Origin: Hymenochaete sp. R1
Taxonomy: Eukaryota > Basidiomycota > Agaricomycetes > Hymenochaetales > Hymenochaetaceae
Length of the DNA: 33,881 nucleotides
NCBI GenBank assembly: GCA_019400425.1
Contig: JAFREE010000208.1
Span: 1 to 33,881, forward strand
Direction of reading: 5' to 3'
Positions 1-9,671 of the stretch are shown here, one piece after another (the first letter of the stretch is position 1; each line of letters opens with the position of its first letter). A program made the position numbers and the translations under genes. Under the pieces are notes generated by a model, which saw only the letters and a list, made by a program, of their open reading frames with translations, searched no databases and was not told the origin of the DNA.

Positions 1-1137
1 TCGCCTTCCGTGGTCCTGGCTTTGCGCGCTCTGGTCAACCAAGCAATTGAAGTGATAACTTAAGTCGAAAATATCTGTGATAATGTCCTTCCATTCCAAG
101 GGTACGTTGTGCAATCGCGTATTGGATTCATTTGGCTGAGCTGCTGAGACCGAACCGTTGGCTTCTCGGAGAAAATGGTCCCAAGCGTCTCGATTCGTAT
201 AGAAGCGAAGGCACTGCGCCAACGGGCTCACTAACAAGATCGCCTTCGTTTGCTTTTCCGTGCCTCTTGCAATTTCAGACAAGTCAAATAACTCGCGACC
301 GTCGACCTGCATAGAGGTACTCCTGCCCTCCGAGCCTTGCTTCTCGATATCCTCGTCCATCCCCTCCTCCGACTCCTTTTCCAGATCCATGTTTTCATCT
401 ATTTCACACCCCCCGTCTTCGCCATCTCCCGTAAGTCCATTGTCCGCCCCAGCGCGATCTTGAATGGCTTCAAAAATTGCTGTGTCGTCGACATTCATCT
501 CCGAGATAATCGAGTCTCCCCGAGTAGGCTCAACTTGGGGAATGATATAGACGTCGGCACTCTCTTCGGTAGACATGCCCACGCTCTGCGCTCTGGCCTT
601 GTTAGCCACGGCACGAGGACTGCCTGTCACAGTGTGCGCTTGAATGTTTACGACGTCCGCAGCAGCGTCCTCGATCCACCTTTCCTCTGCATTATCGTTG
701 TCTTCTGCCGAGATTCCTTCAATTTGCTCCACCGAGGCGACCCGATTGTCCGCATCGGAGTCTTCTGGTCCTTGAACGCCTTCCCCGTCCGGTATTTCAG
801 TCAGAGATGATGGTGGGCTTGACCGAGCTTGGCTCGATGTGATTGTCGTTAGAGACGACAGCGAATCAAAGTCGCGTGCATCACTGCTTTCAGCGTCGCC
901 CAAGACTATTGCCACCTCGCGGGCCCCCTCTTGTTCGGACACCACGCTAATCGTGTTCGCGCTCCTCGAGTCCGTAGTCTTGGTACTTTGCGCCAGCCTC
1001 TCGCTCCATCTTTGCCTTGTCGCCATCTGTGCAAATCTAGAAACGCTAGAAGGGCCATCTCTATCGCCAGACGCGGTCCATGCAGCATCACTTGGAGTTA
1101 TTGACTCTACGTTGTCAGTCTGTCGACGTCGAGCCAT
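1..1137 (-). CDS. Acidic low-complexity protein, N-terminal part (gene runs off the window)
   Basis: An uninterrupted minus-strand frame of 379 codons starts at the ATG at 1137-1135 (context GCCATGG-like on the coding strand, first residues MARRRQTDNVES) and is still open at base 1, so the 3' part lies outside. I do not recognise a domain. The first 300 residues are rich in Ser, Asp, Glu and Thr and look disordered, with an acidic run near residues 250-275 (EIDENMDLEKESEEGMDEDI). The last 90 residues look more folded, with hydrophobic spacing (AILLVSPLAQCLRFYTNRDA; WKDIITDIFDLSYHFN). The length of open frame in a genome with frequent stops in other frames supports real coding sequence. It could be a nuclear or cytoskeletal scaffold, but nothing seen settles that. 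Confidence 0.6.
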   Translation of the reverse strand, partial: MARRRQTDNVESITPSDAAWTASGDRDGPSSVSRFAQMATRQRWSERLAQSTKTTDSRSANTISVVSEQEGAREVAIVLGDAESSDARDFDSLSSLTTITSSQARSSPPSSLTEIPDGEGVQGPEDSDADNRVASVEQIEGISAEDNDNAEERWIEDAAADVVNIQAHTVTGSPRAVANKARAQSVGMSTEESADVYIIPQVEPTRGDSIISEMNVDDTAIFEAIQDRAGADNGLTGDGEDGGCEIDENMDLEKESEEGMDEDIEKQGSEGRSTSMQVDGRELFDLSEIARGTEKQTKAILLVSPLAQCLRFYTNRDAWDHFLREANGSVSAAQPNESNTRLHNVPLEWKDIITDIFDLSYHFNCLVDQSAQSQDHGRR

Positions 1138-2213
1138 GGTGGGTACTTTGAGAGGGTAGCGCGCAGTCGCGCATCGTGCTCCACTGTACTGCGCAGCATA
1201 GCACTGCTCATGATCATAAATTCGAATTCATTTTTAGTTCGAATTACTGCCAACGGGTGTTAGTAACATAGGGTACGAACCGTCCTCTCCCATCACCAAG
1301 CGGGACATCCGAAACTTTCGAATGTCTATACGTTGTCCCTCCTACCCCTCGGTTCACGTGTCGGGAAGACTAGCAAATTATAAGTCAAACTCCGGTCTTT
1401 GTAGGAAAGGTGGAAGAGAAACAAATCGTACGTTCTCCCCGCTCTTCCCTCACTTGCTACCCATGCAACGCGTATGCCCGTTGACATGCCCTCATAATAT
1501 AAATAAGGCAGGATCTACTGCTGATGGCCGTCCGGGTCGTCTACAACTTTGACAGTGACGATGGTCACAGAGGCACTGCCGATTCCATCCGTAAGACGGA
1601 ATTTGTTCCATAAGTTGTCTTTTGCATGGAAGAAGTGACAAATTGAGAGAGATTTTTGAGTTTTTGCCCGTCTTGGGCAAGAAAAGTGTTTTTGAAGTCA
1701 TAGATCTAGAATGATAATATTGGCATTTTCGAGGCCGCCTAGACGTCCCATGATCATGAGGATCCGGACCACATGTACAGTACTAGTGCTCTGACGTTTC
1801 GCTCGCCGGCAAACACCCTGGAAGACGCCCGCATCGAAGCTGTAAGATTATACTAAGACTTGATTACGACATTGCAGAAGTCCCCACTGGCACTCCCATC
1901 TGCTGCGGACCATACCTTCCCTCGATTGAAATATGTAAGCTCGCCCTCTGACTAGCCTGAGACTCATCTGATTCTGTGCTGTCACAACTCTTTGCTCACC
2001 TCACTCCGTGGAAGGACGAAAGTCGACATCAGATTAAGATTGGCTAAAACGCTTTTTGCGGGACAGATCAAAGTACTTTAAGTAGGACGCTTGCTAAATA
2101 ACCTGAGAACTTGGAGGCCGGACTTGCACTTTTGACGTGCTGTATGTGGATCACGAGGTGGACCCCGGTCATGTATCATCAACACTCTACGAACCACCCA
2201 CCATCACCCACAC
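1138..2213. other. Intergenic stretch, no supportable gene
   Basis: The first 100 bases are the likely promoter of the minus-strand gene ending at base 1. Between about 1550 and 1860 there are short protein-like open patches on the minus strand in shifting frames (one ends at a stop near 1523, another at about 1712), and intron-like GTAAG signals on the plus strand. They do not join into one convincing frame, so this may be a decayed gene. Nothing is recognised in the rest. Confidence 0.4.
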
Positions 2214-2735
2214 CTAGTCGAAGTTGCCGTCGAATGTCATCCGGAGAAGACGGGCGAGCGGTATCAAATATGCTGGTGATGACAGCACGGTATGGCGAAT
2301 GTTCGAGTCTGAATCAGCGATGCCGACAATCAGTAACTTGTCCAACACATCGCTGATGATCTCGATAGAATGGTTGCTGACCTGGTGACGAATTGGACCT
2401 CTGCTGAAAAGTCGACAGCAGATTAGAGCTGCAGCTTTTCGGATCTCAGGATATTCATCTTCGAGGGACGGTAGAGCGCACTTCCGAACAAACTCACTGA
2501 GAATGTGTCCACTAAAGTCGAATGAACCAAGTGCGTCCAATGCTGGGCGTATCTGCTCTGGTGAGCTACTGACACTGGTCTGTTGCGCAGCGAAGTCCTT
2601 AATTCCGGATATATCAGAGCGTTGGTGCTTCGGGGGAAAACCCGGAGGCCTAAAGTCTGGACCGCTAAGTATCAACGAAATGAGGTCCAGTAATCGATAT
2701 TGAATCGTGGCAGGTCGAGGGGTCGCCAGCTGTGA
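2214..2735 (-). pseudogene. TOR kinase fragment, HEAT-repeat region
   Basis: One open minus-strand frame matches the HEAT-repeat part of the target-of-rapamycin (TOR/mTOR) kinase, roughly the region around residue 600-760 of the family. Diagnostic stretches are LLDLISLILSG, LGSFDFSGHILSEFVRKCA, PEIRKAAALICCRLFSR, and SDVLDKLLIVGIADSDSNIR. After TVLSS the similarity stops, a short unrelated tail follows, and the frame closes at 2214-2216. A true TOR protein is about 2,300-2,500 residues, with FAT and kinase domains that are absent here. Upstream the fragment runs directly into the end of the PFF1-like sequence near 2735 without its own start. It is therefore a gene fragment, part of a mosaic with the two entries that follow. 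The family call rests on remembered conservation and looks firm; the exact edges are approximate. Confidence 0.75.
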
Positions 2736-4460
2736 TGTGTGGAGTGAGACCGGACCAGAGGCACGATGGAAGACCGGCTCGGAGGGAGTCACGGAGGGAG
2801 CATCTGTGGTCTGTTCCCCAAGACGAGGGAATTTCGGGGACAATGCGGTTCGATAGCCATGGGTCGACACCGGTGAGTTGGATGGAGTTATTACCCGCGT
2901 CTAAGTCCATTGTTTGTTGGAAGAAGACTTTGAGGGGATAGTTGACGGAGAAAGGGAATGCGAGGGCATTGTAGAGGATGGTGATGATAGCGACGACGAC
3001 GGCGATGTATAGTACTGCGCGATGGAGCTTGTGGACGAACGGAAGAAAAGGGACAAAGATCAAGGTCGAAAGGATCGAAAACGAGAGGTACACGGTGGAT
3101 GCTGGGCTTCCATCTGCAGGCGTCTGGTTGAGAGCGTTGAGGAGCATGACGGTCATCTGCGCAAGCAGAATGACGGGAATGGGGACAGAAAACAGGAATT
3201 CAAAAAAACAAAGCCCGAGACCGTAGTCCTCGCTGATTTCACTCTTGCGGATAGCGTGTCCATCGTTGGCGAGAAAAGGCGTCCGTTCGTTGGATTCTTC
3301 GAGTTCGGGCCTATCGTCGTCCTCTCCGTCATCTACAACGTTTGTTGCATTCCTGTTACCCTTCCCTCTCGCACTCGGTAGTGTGAATTGTCCGACCAGG
3401 TCAAGGAGAAGCGCGACGAGCGCTCCTGAATGGTAGAATGTCAAGAAATACAGCCCGGCGAGATCGCTCTTTCCAATAAGGGCCGTGTCAACCACCAGAA
3501 GAACCCACCAGAAGATGTAGTTCTCGAGGAGGGCCATAGAACGCGACTGAGGAATGGGTAAGAAGTATGTAAATAACTCGAAGGCGGCGATGATGGCAAG
3601 CAAGCTCACTGCGAGCGTCGAAACAAACACCGCTGCTGGTGAGGAATACACGATCTATTTGTCGAGAAGCATTGAAAAATTAATCGACAGTCTTTACATA
3701 AGAGATACGGCGAGAATTTACTTACGAAAGGATTGACTCTCGCATAAATCATTCCGAGGCCTATGGTCTGCTCTCCTCCGACTATAATTGCAGCTGGAAC
3801 GCGACCCCACCCCCGCGGCGCCCAGTACAGCTTGTTATGCAATGATGCAAAGAAAAGAAATGGTGCTACTGCGAAGGGACCGAGCACTAGCAAAAGAATA
3901 TTGATAATATAGAATGTCTTCAAAGGTGCCACCGCGAGAGCCTCTCCAAACACTGCATGAAACTTAAGCATTTATGCGTTGATCTTTTCTCTAATACTCA
4001 CAGTCGAAGTAAACCGGTGTGCTTCCTGAACCGGTGCCGTCACCATTTACGAGATCCAGACCCGCTTTCAACGAGCTTCCCATCATACTCCATAACGCTG
4101 CTTTCCTACCTTACGAAGGGATTGCATCCTCTTTGGTATGGTACTTGCTTTTCTGCCGCTAGAACGCGAAATCCAAACCATCGCGGCCTGCTGCAGTGTA
4201 GACGGTATAATCGGTGCCGCTCTTAACTAAACCGTGGTTGAAGGCATCTGCACGAGGGCGTGTGGATGCGGTACTCTAGACCAGGCTTGCGTAACATGGG
4301 TGGAGGTGGATCGAAGGAGGGGTCGGCTGCGAAAGATGTAAGGGATGAGTGTTACACGTAAGGTTAGAAAAGAGAAACTTACCCTCCAGCGCCAGCACCT
4401 TCGAGATTGATAAAATCAGACGTCTGGTTGAACCGTGGGTGTTCGATAAAACGAGTAAGC
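2736..4460 (-). pseudogene. PFF1-like vacuolar membrane protease, decayed C-terminal two thirds
   Basis: Minus-strand exons match the C-terminal half of PFF1-type vacuolar membrane proteases (peptidase M28 family). In order: FINLEGAGAGG, DAFNHGLVKSGTDYTVY, KYHTKEDAIPS, LWSMMGSSLKAGLDLVNGDG and VYFD, then LFGEALAVAPLK and a multi-span membrane region (ILLLVLGPFAVAPFLFF; YFLTFYHSGALVALLLDLVG), and finally VNYPLKVFFQQTMDLD and CLWSGL. Introns fit at 4001-3953 and 3725-3655 with GT-AG ends. The soluble part is broken: a frame change is needed near 4237, TAG at 4159-4161 stands where the family has Tyr (after DGLDFAF), and TAA at 4111-4113 follows DAIPS. The membrane part is open. The N-terminal zinc-binding half is missing and replaced by TOR sequence upstream; the extreme C-terminus is replaced by TOR sequence near 2735. 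Confidence 0.8.
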
Positions 4461-5000
4461 CTGCGTAGCGGCCATCCTTGCGCTCCGGCAAAAGGTTGTT
4501 GAATTGCGTTGTTGTCTTCGGAGCGGATGAAGCTTTCGTCACAGACATTGCCGACACTAGCCTCCACGATGTTGCTGAGTGATACTGCAGAGACTTGCAT
4601 GATGGCGAGGTCCGGGAACGGAAGTCCAGTCTTGACATGGTCGAAGCAATTGCGCCTGATTTCTGGCGTCTCTACCTCCAACAGATGATCTGAGCGTGTT
4701 GTCAACTTCATTCCATCATGTTGCATTCAAGAGATACGTACTGATAGCAAGAACTGTGCCTAATTTCTCAACAGGAGTTGAGCCATGAGCCAAATGTCCA
4801 AGATGCTTCTTCGTTAACTCTTCCCATTGCTTTCCCGCTGCGGTTGAGGTTGACGCGGTGGGAGGGTATGTCGATGGTCTCTTGTAGACCTCTGAACGCG
4901 AGAGGCGCTTGGTTGCATTTTCAAACGCGCGCGTTTGGGTTCGATTGTAATGGTAGGAAGACAGGATGAGCTGAACGTTGCCGACGACGTTCAGGGCCAC
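4461..5000 (-). pseudogene. TOR kinase fragment, N-terminal HEAT region
   Basis: The minus strand encodes the beginning of a TOR-like protein: HLAHGSTPVEKLGTVLAI, then a GT-AG intron at 4741-4690, then HLLEVETP, LPFPDLAIMQVSAVSLSNIV and, in a different frame, ERKDGRYAGLLVLSN. These match the first HEAT repeats of TOR, roughly residues 60-170. The switch of frame near 4495 shows an indel, so the piece is not a working coding sequence. At about 4450-4460 it passes directly into PFF1-type sequence (RFIEHPRFNQTSDFINLEG) with no intron or spacer. The 5' limit is uncertain: upstream of 5000 I cannot follow the family. The direction is the same as the second TOR piece at 2214-2735, so the two TOR pieces lie in native order, with the PFF1 piece in place of the TOR residues between them. 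Confidence 0.65.
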
Positions 5001-6129
5001 TCAACGCCGTGCCGATCTCCAAGCATGCCTCAAAACCTATTGTTTCTTTCCCCATATCTTTCACTTTTTTCGAACCGTAATGCTACTCATTGTGCACCAG
5101 CTTATTAGTGTTAGCACAATCGAGGGATATATCAGGGCGTTGCTGCGTAGTTCAAGTTGGAAAAGGCGAAGGACGTAGACGCGGTCAAATGATTGACATT
5201 GTAGCAGAAATCAGAGAAGAGCTGCAAAATGTCTGGAAAGCAGAACACAAAGCGTGTAATCTCTACGACTCGTTCCGTTCCGTCGCTTTTGGTGGCTCAC
5301 CGAAGTCCTTCGATTGTCTGGCTCACTCATCTCATCTTCACATTCACCTCATCCTCAAAGCTCGCAATCCATGCACCATATCTATCGCACATTAGCAATA
5401 CAACAACGTCTACTATTTGTTCCAAGTCGATCTGCCCTCATTTTCACGTCTAGAGGGGGAAAACAGGAGGATAGCACCTGTGCACGAACCTAAATGGACG
5501 CGATCTTACCAAGATTCAACGTGGATTCAGGAGCTTTGCGTGTTGACTTAGGAAGACAGTTGTGGTCGATTCTAAGCGACGAATTGGTGTCTAACAAGGA
5601 AGATGGAAGGCAGGGTGGATGGGGATGGGTACGAAAAGTGCGTTTCCGCGGTCAAGGACGACACCCAGATAAACGAGAACAATGGTACTGGAGGCGTCTA
5701 TGCGACACTTTTGAAACGACCTAGCGCGCTGCGAATATCCTCTGCATGGCCGAGAGGACATATGTGGGATGCTGGTAACAACGACACCTTGGTACCTTTG
5801 ACCGCAGCCATCGACGGCGGGTCTAAGTATGGATATGATGCGTTCCGTCCAAGCTCGCATACCCGCTTTGACAATGAAGACAATGACAAAAAGTAGAAAA
5901 ACAAGTACGTATCTCGATCATTTCTGTGATCTGTGATGTGAGACCATCAAAGACGTGTCAAATGTCCTTAGCTCTCGTTCTTCTCGAAACCATCCAGCAT
6001 CATCTACCGCAAACTCGGGCCCTAAGTTCATACGGTGATGCACACTGGTGCATATCTATAGATGTTTCCAGGAAAAGGCGAGCTTTTATCAAATAAACGC
6101 ACATTGAGCAAGTGTTCTTACAGTTGAAT
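5001..6129. other. Non-coding or degenerate stretch
   Basis: Open frames of 60-100 codons occur on both strands between 5494 and 5904, but none has recognisable domains or a convincing gene structure. The plus-strand frame at 5603-5896 is the most protein-like (a patch with GGVYATLLKRPSALRI and DGGSKYGYDAFRP), without support from splice signals. No other feature is seen. Confidence 0.4.
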
Positions 6130-6390
6130 TTAGTCGTCGTCGGTTCCATCAGCATCGGTGGGCTTCACCGTCTCGATGATCTCACCCCAATCCAAGCGCG
6201 TTCTTGTCCCTAGACGAAATTGCGCTCGATGACTAACGTCCAGTAAGCAAGTCAATCTAGGTATAGCACGCCACCTTGTTTTCGTTGCGAAGAATGAAAT
6301 CTAAACAATTATATAGCTCACGGATTTTCCAAACTCGTTAATTACTGGCACTCGCACACTTCCAGGAATAAATGTTGCGTTTCTCGCCAT
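6130..6390 (-). CDS. Small three-exon protein candidate, 55 residues
   Basis: A consistent minus-strand model is exon 1 6390-6322 (ATG at 6390), exon 2 6256-6238 and exon 3 6209-6130 (TAA). It gives a 55-residue product starting MARNATFIPGSVRVPVINE, with LDWGEIIETVKP in the middle and an acidic end (GTDDD). The first intron (6321-6257, 65 nt) has GTGAGC and CCTAG ends. The second (6237-6210) would be only 28 nt, GTTAGT to TCTAG, well below the 46-95 nt usual in this window, and the middle exon would be 19 nt. All three phases agree, which argues for the model, but the protein is not a family I recognise. The alternative is chance open sequence, or a gene with another intron arrangement. Codon frame and the acidic C-terminus look genuine. 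Confidence 0.35.
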
Positions 6391-7077
6391 GCATGCCCTT
6401 GCCCATTAATTTCTTCCCTCTCGCATTCATTCCCGAGACAACATCGTTTCTCTCAACACTTTTAACGTGCGCTCCTCGTTTTCTTTACAATCAGAACTCC
6501 CTCTGAGGAATCGAGGAAGGCCGGCCTTTTCCTTCCTGCGCAAGCCGATAATTGCATCAAAGGGGCCAGAGCCAAAGTCGCATGTTAGTCTCCCAAAAAT
6601 GGCGCGCTAGTCCCCACCATGTCTCCTTTAGTTATTGTTGCCTCCACTATCTTCTCTACCCTTTTCTCCTTCATCACTTCTTTCATCGACATCATCATCC
6701 AACATTTCACTCAACTCGGTCGGTGACGATTAATGCACCACATCGCGATCCTCAACAACTTCCTTCGAGTACTCCGGAGGGAGGAAATATTGCATGCTAG
6801 TATTGATCTTCATAAGATGACGGAGGAGGATTACGTTACATAGATCATGGCAGAGCTCTGTTTACCATAGCTGGTGATTTTATCAACTAAGCCGCCAGAC
6901 AGAGCTTGTAGGAATTAAATTCGGTGCAAACCTTTTCCTAGATGGTTTGAGGCGCAGGAATGAGATATGGCAGTGAAGCCAATATTGCTTACTTGAGATA
7001 GCAGTGCATAGCAGAGTGAGTGGTTGCGCAGTCAGGGGTTGCGCGTCTTGCCTTCCTCCCTCTACCTCGAATCAAAA
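6391..7077. other. Intergenic, pyrimidine-rich, no gene seen
   Basis: About 690 bases separating two divergently oriented genes, so it probably holds both promoters. Long pyrimidine tracts lie at 6405-6480 and 6610-6720. A GTG-type open frame at 6552-6800 has low-complexity content (His and Phe runs) and no splice or domain support. Confidence 0.4.
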
Positions 7078-8807
7078 ATGCCCAAGAGGAGGAATCAAGA
7101 GCACCCAATCGAGACTAATGATGACGACAAACAGCCTAAGAAAAAAATCCGTAGAGGCCGCGGTAAGCTATTTGATTTGAAGAATTATTCAACCTTCTCA
7201 CCCACTTTCGCAAATGTGAAGGGAAAAAAAAGTCCAAAAGCGAGCACGCAAAGACAGAGACCAACTCGCCAGTGGACTTGGGTGAATTAATGAGTATGAA
7301 TGAGTATTATTGTTCGGAATTTGAATTTTTGCTCAAGCACGTACAGCCATGGAGATTTCTGAGGATATGCAAGAACTTGCACAAGGACTTAAAGAGGGAA
7401 GCTTAACGTACGTCCCCGAAGATAACAACCCCCCCCTCCAATCGGTTTCGGACCCAGAGAACGACAACCATAATTCCTCGAGTAGTTCGAGTAGTTCGAG
7501 TAGTTCGATTTCGGACTCTTCGGATTCAAAAAGCAACAGCGCCAACTCTTCAGACATTGGCAGCTTGGGTTTGGATAAGGCTAGCGTTCCCGACTTGTCG
7601 ACTTTTATCCGGAGCTACTCAGAAGATCGTCGAACAGACAAAGATGAAATGCGCAAGCTGAGGGCAGAGATAAAGGCTGAGTTGAAGGCTGGCCAGAAGA
7701 AAATTGACGACGAAATTGCCGGCATGAGAAGCTCCGTGGTCGCTAGAGATGCTGACATCAAAACTCTATCTCGCCTGCTGCATGAGATGGCGGTCATGTT
7801 CGCAAAGGTGGAGGCTCAGAAGACTTACGTGAGTCGCGTACTATGTATACCGCCTATGTGCACCTATCTGACATTGCAAGTAGGATTCCGTGGATTCCCA
7901 GCTGATATTCACAAGGTCTATTATGGATCATGGAAGAAACAGCATCATCTGTCTGATGTCTGCAGGTTTCTCGCTGAATGTTGAAGATTTCAATGATGCT
8001 GTCCTTGATTGGTATAACTTGTCCGAGCCAAATCGACAGTATGCTCAAAGCCTTGCAAGCAAGGTAAACGAAAGCATACAATTGGCGGGGATTCAGCAGC
8101 TGCAAAAACCAAAGCCGTACAATCTCCAGGGCTTTTACGATGCCGTTCAACTCGCGCTGGGTGACCAGCTATCCATTCCCTTCCAGATTTTCCTGCAAAA
8201 CCTCATGCAAACGATGCAGAAAGCCGTTGAGGAGACGAGAGCCGAAACTGAGACTGAGATCATCAGCAACGCATTCACAAAGCTCCAGGACGCTTGCGAT
8301 CTAGAGCAATTTGCCGTAACCAAGATTCCTAGGTCTCTGCATCGCGCTCACGGCCCGGCGTTCTTTCTTGCAACCGCAGCTGCATGCGCGCAGTTTGCGG
8401 AAGCTTGTGAAAAGGTGGAGCCTCTCAGCAAGGATTTTAAAAACCCATTCTCATTAAAGTGGGGTGAACAGGCGAAGCCAAAAGCCTCACGTTCACGTCT
8501 GCTTTCCAAGTCGGAATATCGAGCTCTTCTAGAAGCCTTCCTCCCATTGCTAGAGGATCCCGTTGCTATCTTCCATCTCATGTTCTGGAGAACTTTGAGG
8601 GATCTGGCAAACGAAGTCGCACACCCAAGTTTCCCTCCCAAGAGTCATTACGACCATTTGTCAAATGAGTCTTGGCTTCTCGAGAGTGGACGAAGGACGT
8701 TCTCAACCGTGCTAAGCTTGGGCAAATCTAACATCAAACTTTGGGAGAAGGTCGCGCAGGCTTGGAAATCCAGCAAAGTGAAGGCGCCAAAGTTGCAGGG
8801 GGCCTGA
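7078..8807 (+). CDS. Nuclear-looking Ser-rich coiled-coil protein, unrecognised family
   Basis: Best model: exons 7078-7162, 7347-7828 and 7884-8807, 496 residues. Intron 1 (184 nt) has GTAAGC and GTACAG ends and joins in phase; intron 2 (55 nt) is GTGAGT to GTAG. The N-terminus carries a basic cluster (PKKKIRRGRG) that resembles a nuclear localisation signal. A Ser run follows at about residues 60-75 (SSSSSSSSSSSISDSSDSKS). Next comes an alpha-helical charged region (DEMRKLRAEIKAELKAGQKK) likely to form a coiled coil, and a C-terminal alpha-helical domain of about 300 residues with no family I know. If intron 1 is wrong, translation could begin at ATG 7349, which has a good GCCATGG context, and 7078-7290 would be a separate small frame. 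No catalytic motif is seen. Its neighbours say nothing about its job. Confidence 0.6.
7478..7504 (+). repeat. 9-bp Ser-codon repeat, three copies
   Basis: Three perfect copies of TCGAGTAGT encode part of the Ser run of the gene at 7078-8807. Slippage here would change protein length by three Ser per unit without shifting frame. Confidence 0.85.
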
Positions 8808-8970
8808 GATGGGATAAAAGTTGCCACTCTATCTTAATTGTAATTTGTATGATTTATTGCTCTCGATGTTTTTCGGTTATAGATACCATACACAATGAAA
8901 CGCGTTTCGTCTCAAAGGTCAAGATGTCACTCTTGACTAGGCAAACTCCCGCTCTCCATCCACAACTGAA
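8808..8970. other. 3' flank of the Ser-rich gene
   Basis: Short spacer between the end of the plus-strand gene and a minus-strand open frame. Nothing specific is seen. Confidence 0.3.
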
Positions 8971-9234
8971 CTAATACTCGGTTTGCTTTTCGGTTGAAGT
9001 AAGAGTGGTTCCATGACTTGTGCCTGCAGAATTCCTGCAAAACTCCGTTAGCATAATACCAGTGCGTCGAGAATGCTGGTAGATCCACAGTGGGCCTTGC
9101 GACGATATACCCAGTGGCTTATAGTAGAAATTGGATGTAATATGAGGACCGGTGTCCGCAGGATCGAAGTAATCCAATATCAAACGATATTCTTGACGCT
9201 CGGCGCCAGTACCATCGCCACCATTATCTAACAT
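8971..9234 (-). CDS. Short open frame, 87 residues, possible gene fragment
   Basis: A minus-strand frame with a true ATG at 9234-9232 runs to a stop at 8971. The composition is protein-like (YRLILDYFDPADTGPHITSN, FYYKPLGISSQGPLWIYQ), with no domain I recognise. It lies downstream of the P450 remnant on the same strand, but it contains none of the P450 C-terminal signatures, so it is not that gene's missing end. It may be a last exon of a lost gene or a small hypothetical gene. Confidence 0.25.
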   Translation of the reverse strand: MLDNGGDGTGAERQEYRLILDYFDPADTGPHITSNFYYKPLGISSQGPLWIYQHSRRTGIMLTEFCRNSAGTSHGTTLTSTEKQTEY

Positions 9235-9671
9235 AGGCCCGCACGTTTCTTTTCACTTTTGATGATGTCCCCTAGGCTGCATGAAAGTACGAATGAAAAG
9301 GGTTCAGCCTCACAATTTCACATTTTCTCACCTTGCTTTATGCCCACCTAGTTTCTTAGAAGTACCGGAATCTCGTTCAGCAATCCTCTCAAGTATCGCA
9401 ACAGAACAGAGGTGTTCGAGTCCACCCTAGCAGCAGTAGTAAAAACGGCCTTCTTTATGAACCTTTCGGCCCGGTCAAATTTCTCCCTTTTGAATTTTAC
9501 ACGAATGATACGTAGCTCGATGTATTGTATCCGACATCATCCGCAGAATGTGCAACACTTTCGATATCTATTCGTTCCCTCCACAGCGGAGTGATAGAGT
9601 AAGTAAGCCAGCGCACGTAAAGAGCAGAAAACAGGAAACACTCGAAATCGAAATTTATCGCACCAATGAGC
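9235..9671. other. Gap between short frame and P450 remnant
   Basis: No gene is supported. On the minus strand, a frame with IIRVKFKREKFDRAERFIKK ends near 9354. I searched this stretch for the P450 ExxR helix and heme-cysteine loop in all minus frames and found neither. Confidence 0.35.

Noticed and set aside
1492..1860. Possible small multi-exon gene on either strand
   Set aside because: Protein-like patches occur in several frames on the minus strand, and splice-like signals on the plus strand, but no combination of phases gives one open product.
5494..5904. Overlapping open frames of 60-100 codons on both strands
   Set aside because: No domain, no splice support, and opposite-strand frames of equal quality, so chance is likely.
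7884..7970. A third intron in the Ser-rich gene (GTCTAT to CTGCAG, 50 nt)
   Set aside because: Removing it shifts the frame and gives a stop within a few codons, while retaining it keeps the frame open.
9395..9435. tRNA T-arm-like sequence (GGTGTTCGAGTCCACC) on the plus strand
   Set aside because: The loop TTCGAGT and four of five stem pairs fit, but no matching acceptor stem, D-arm or anticodon arm is found upstream, and there is no CCA-side partner.
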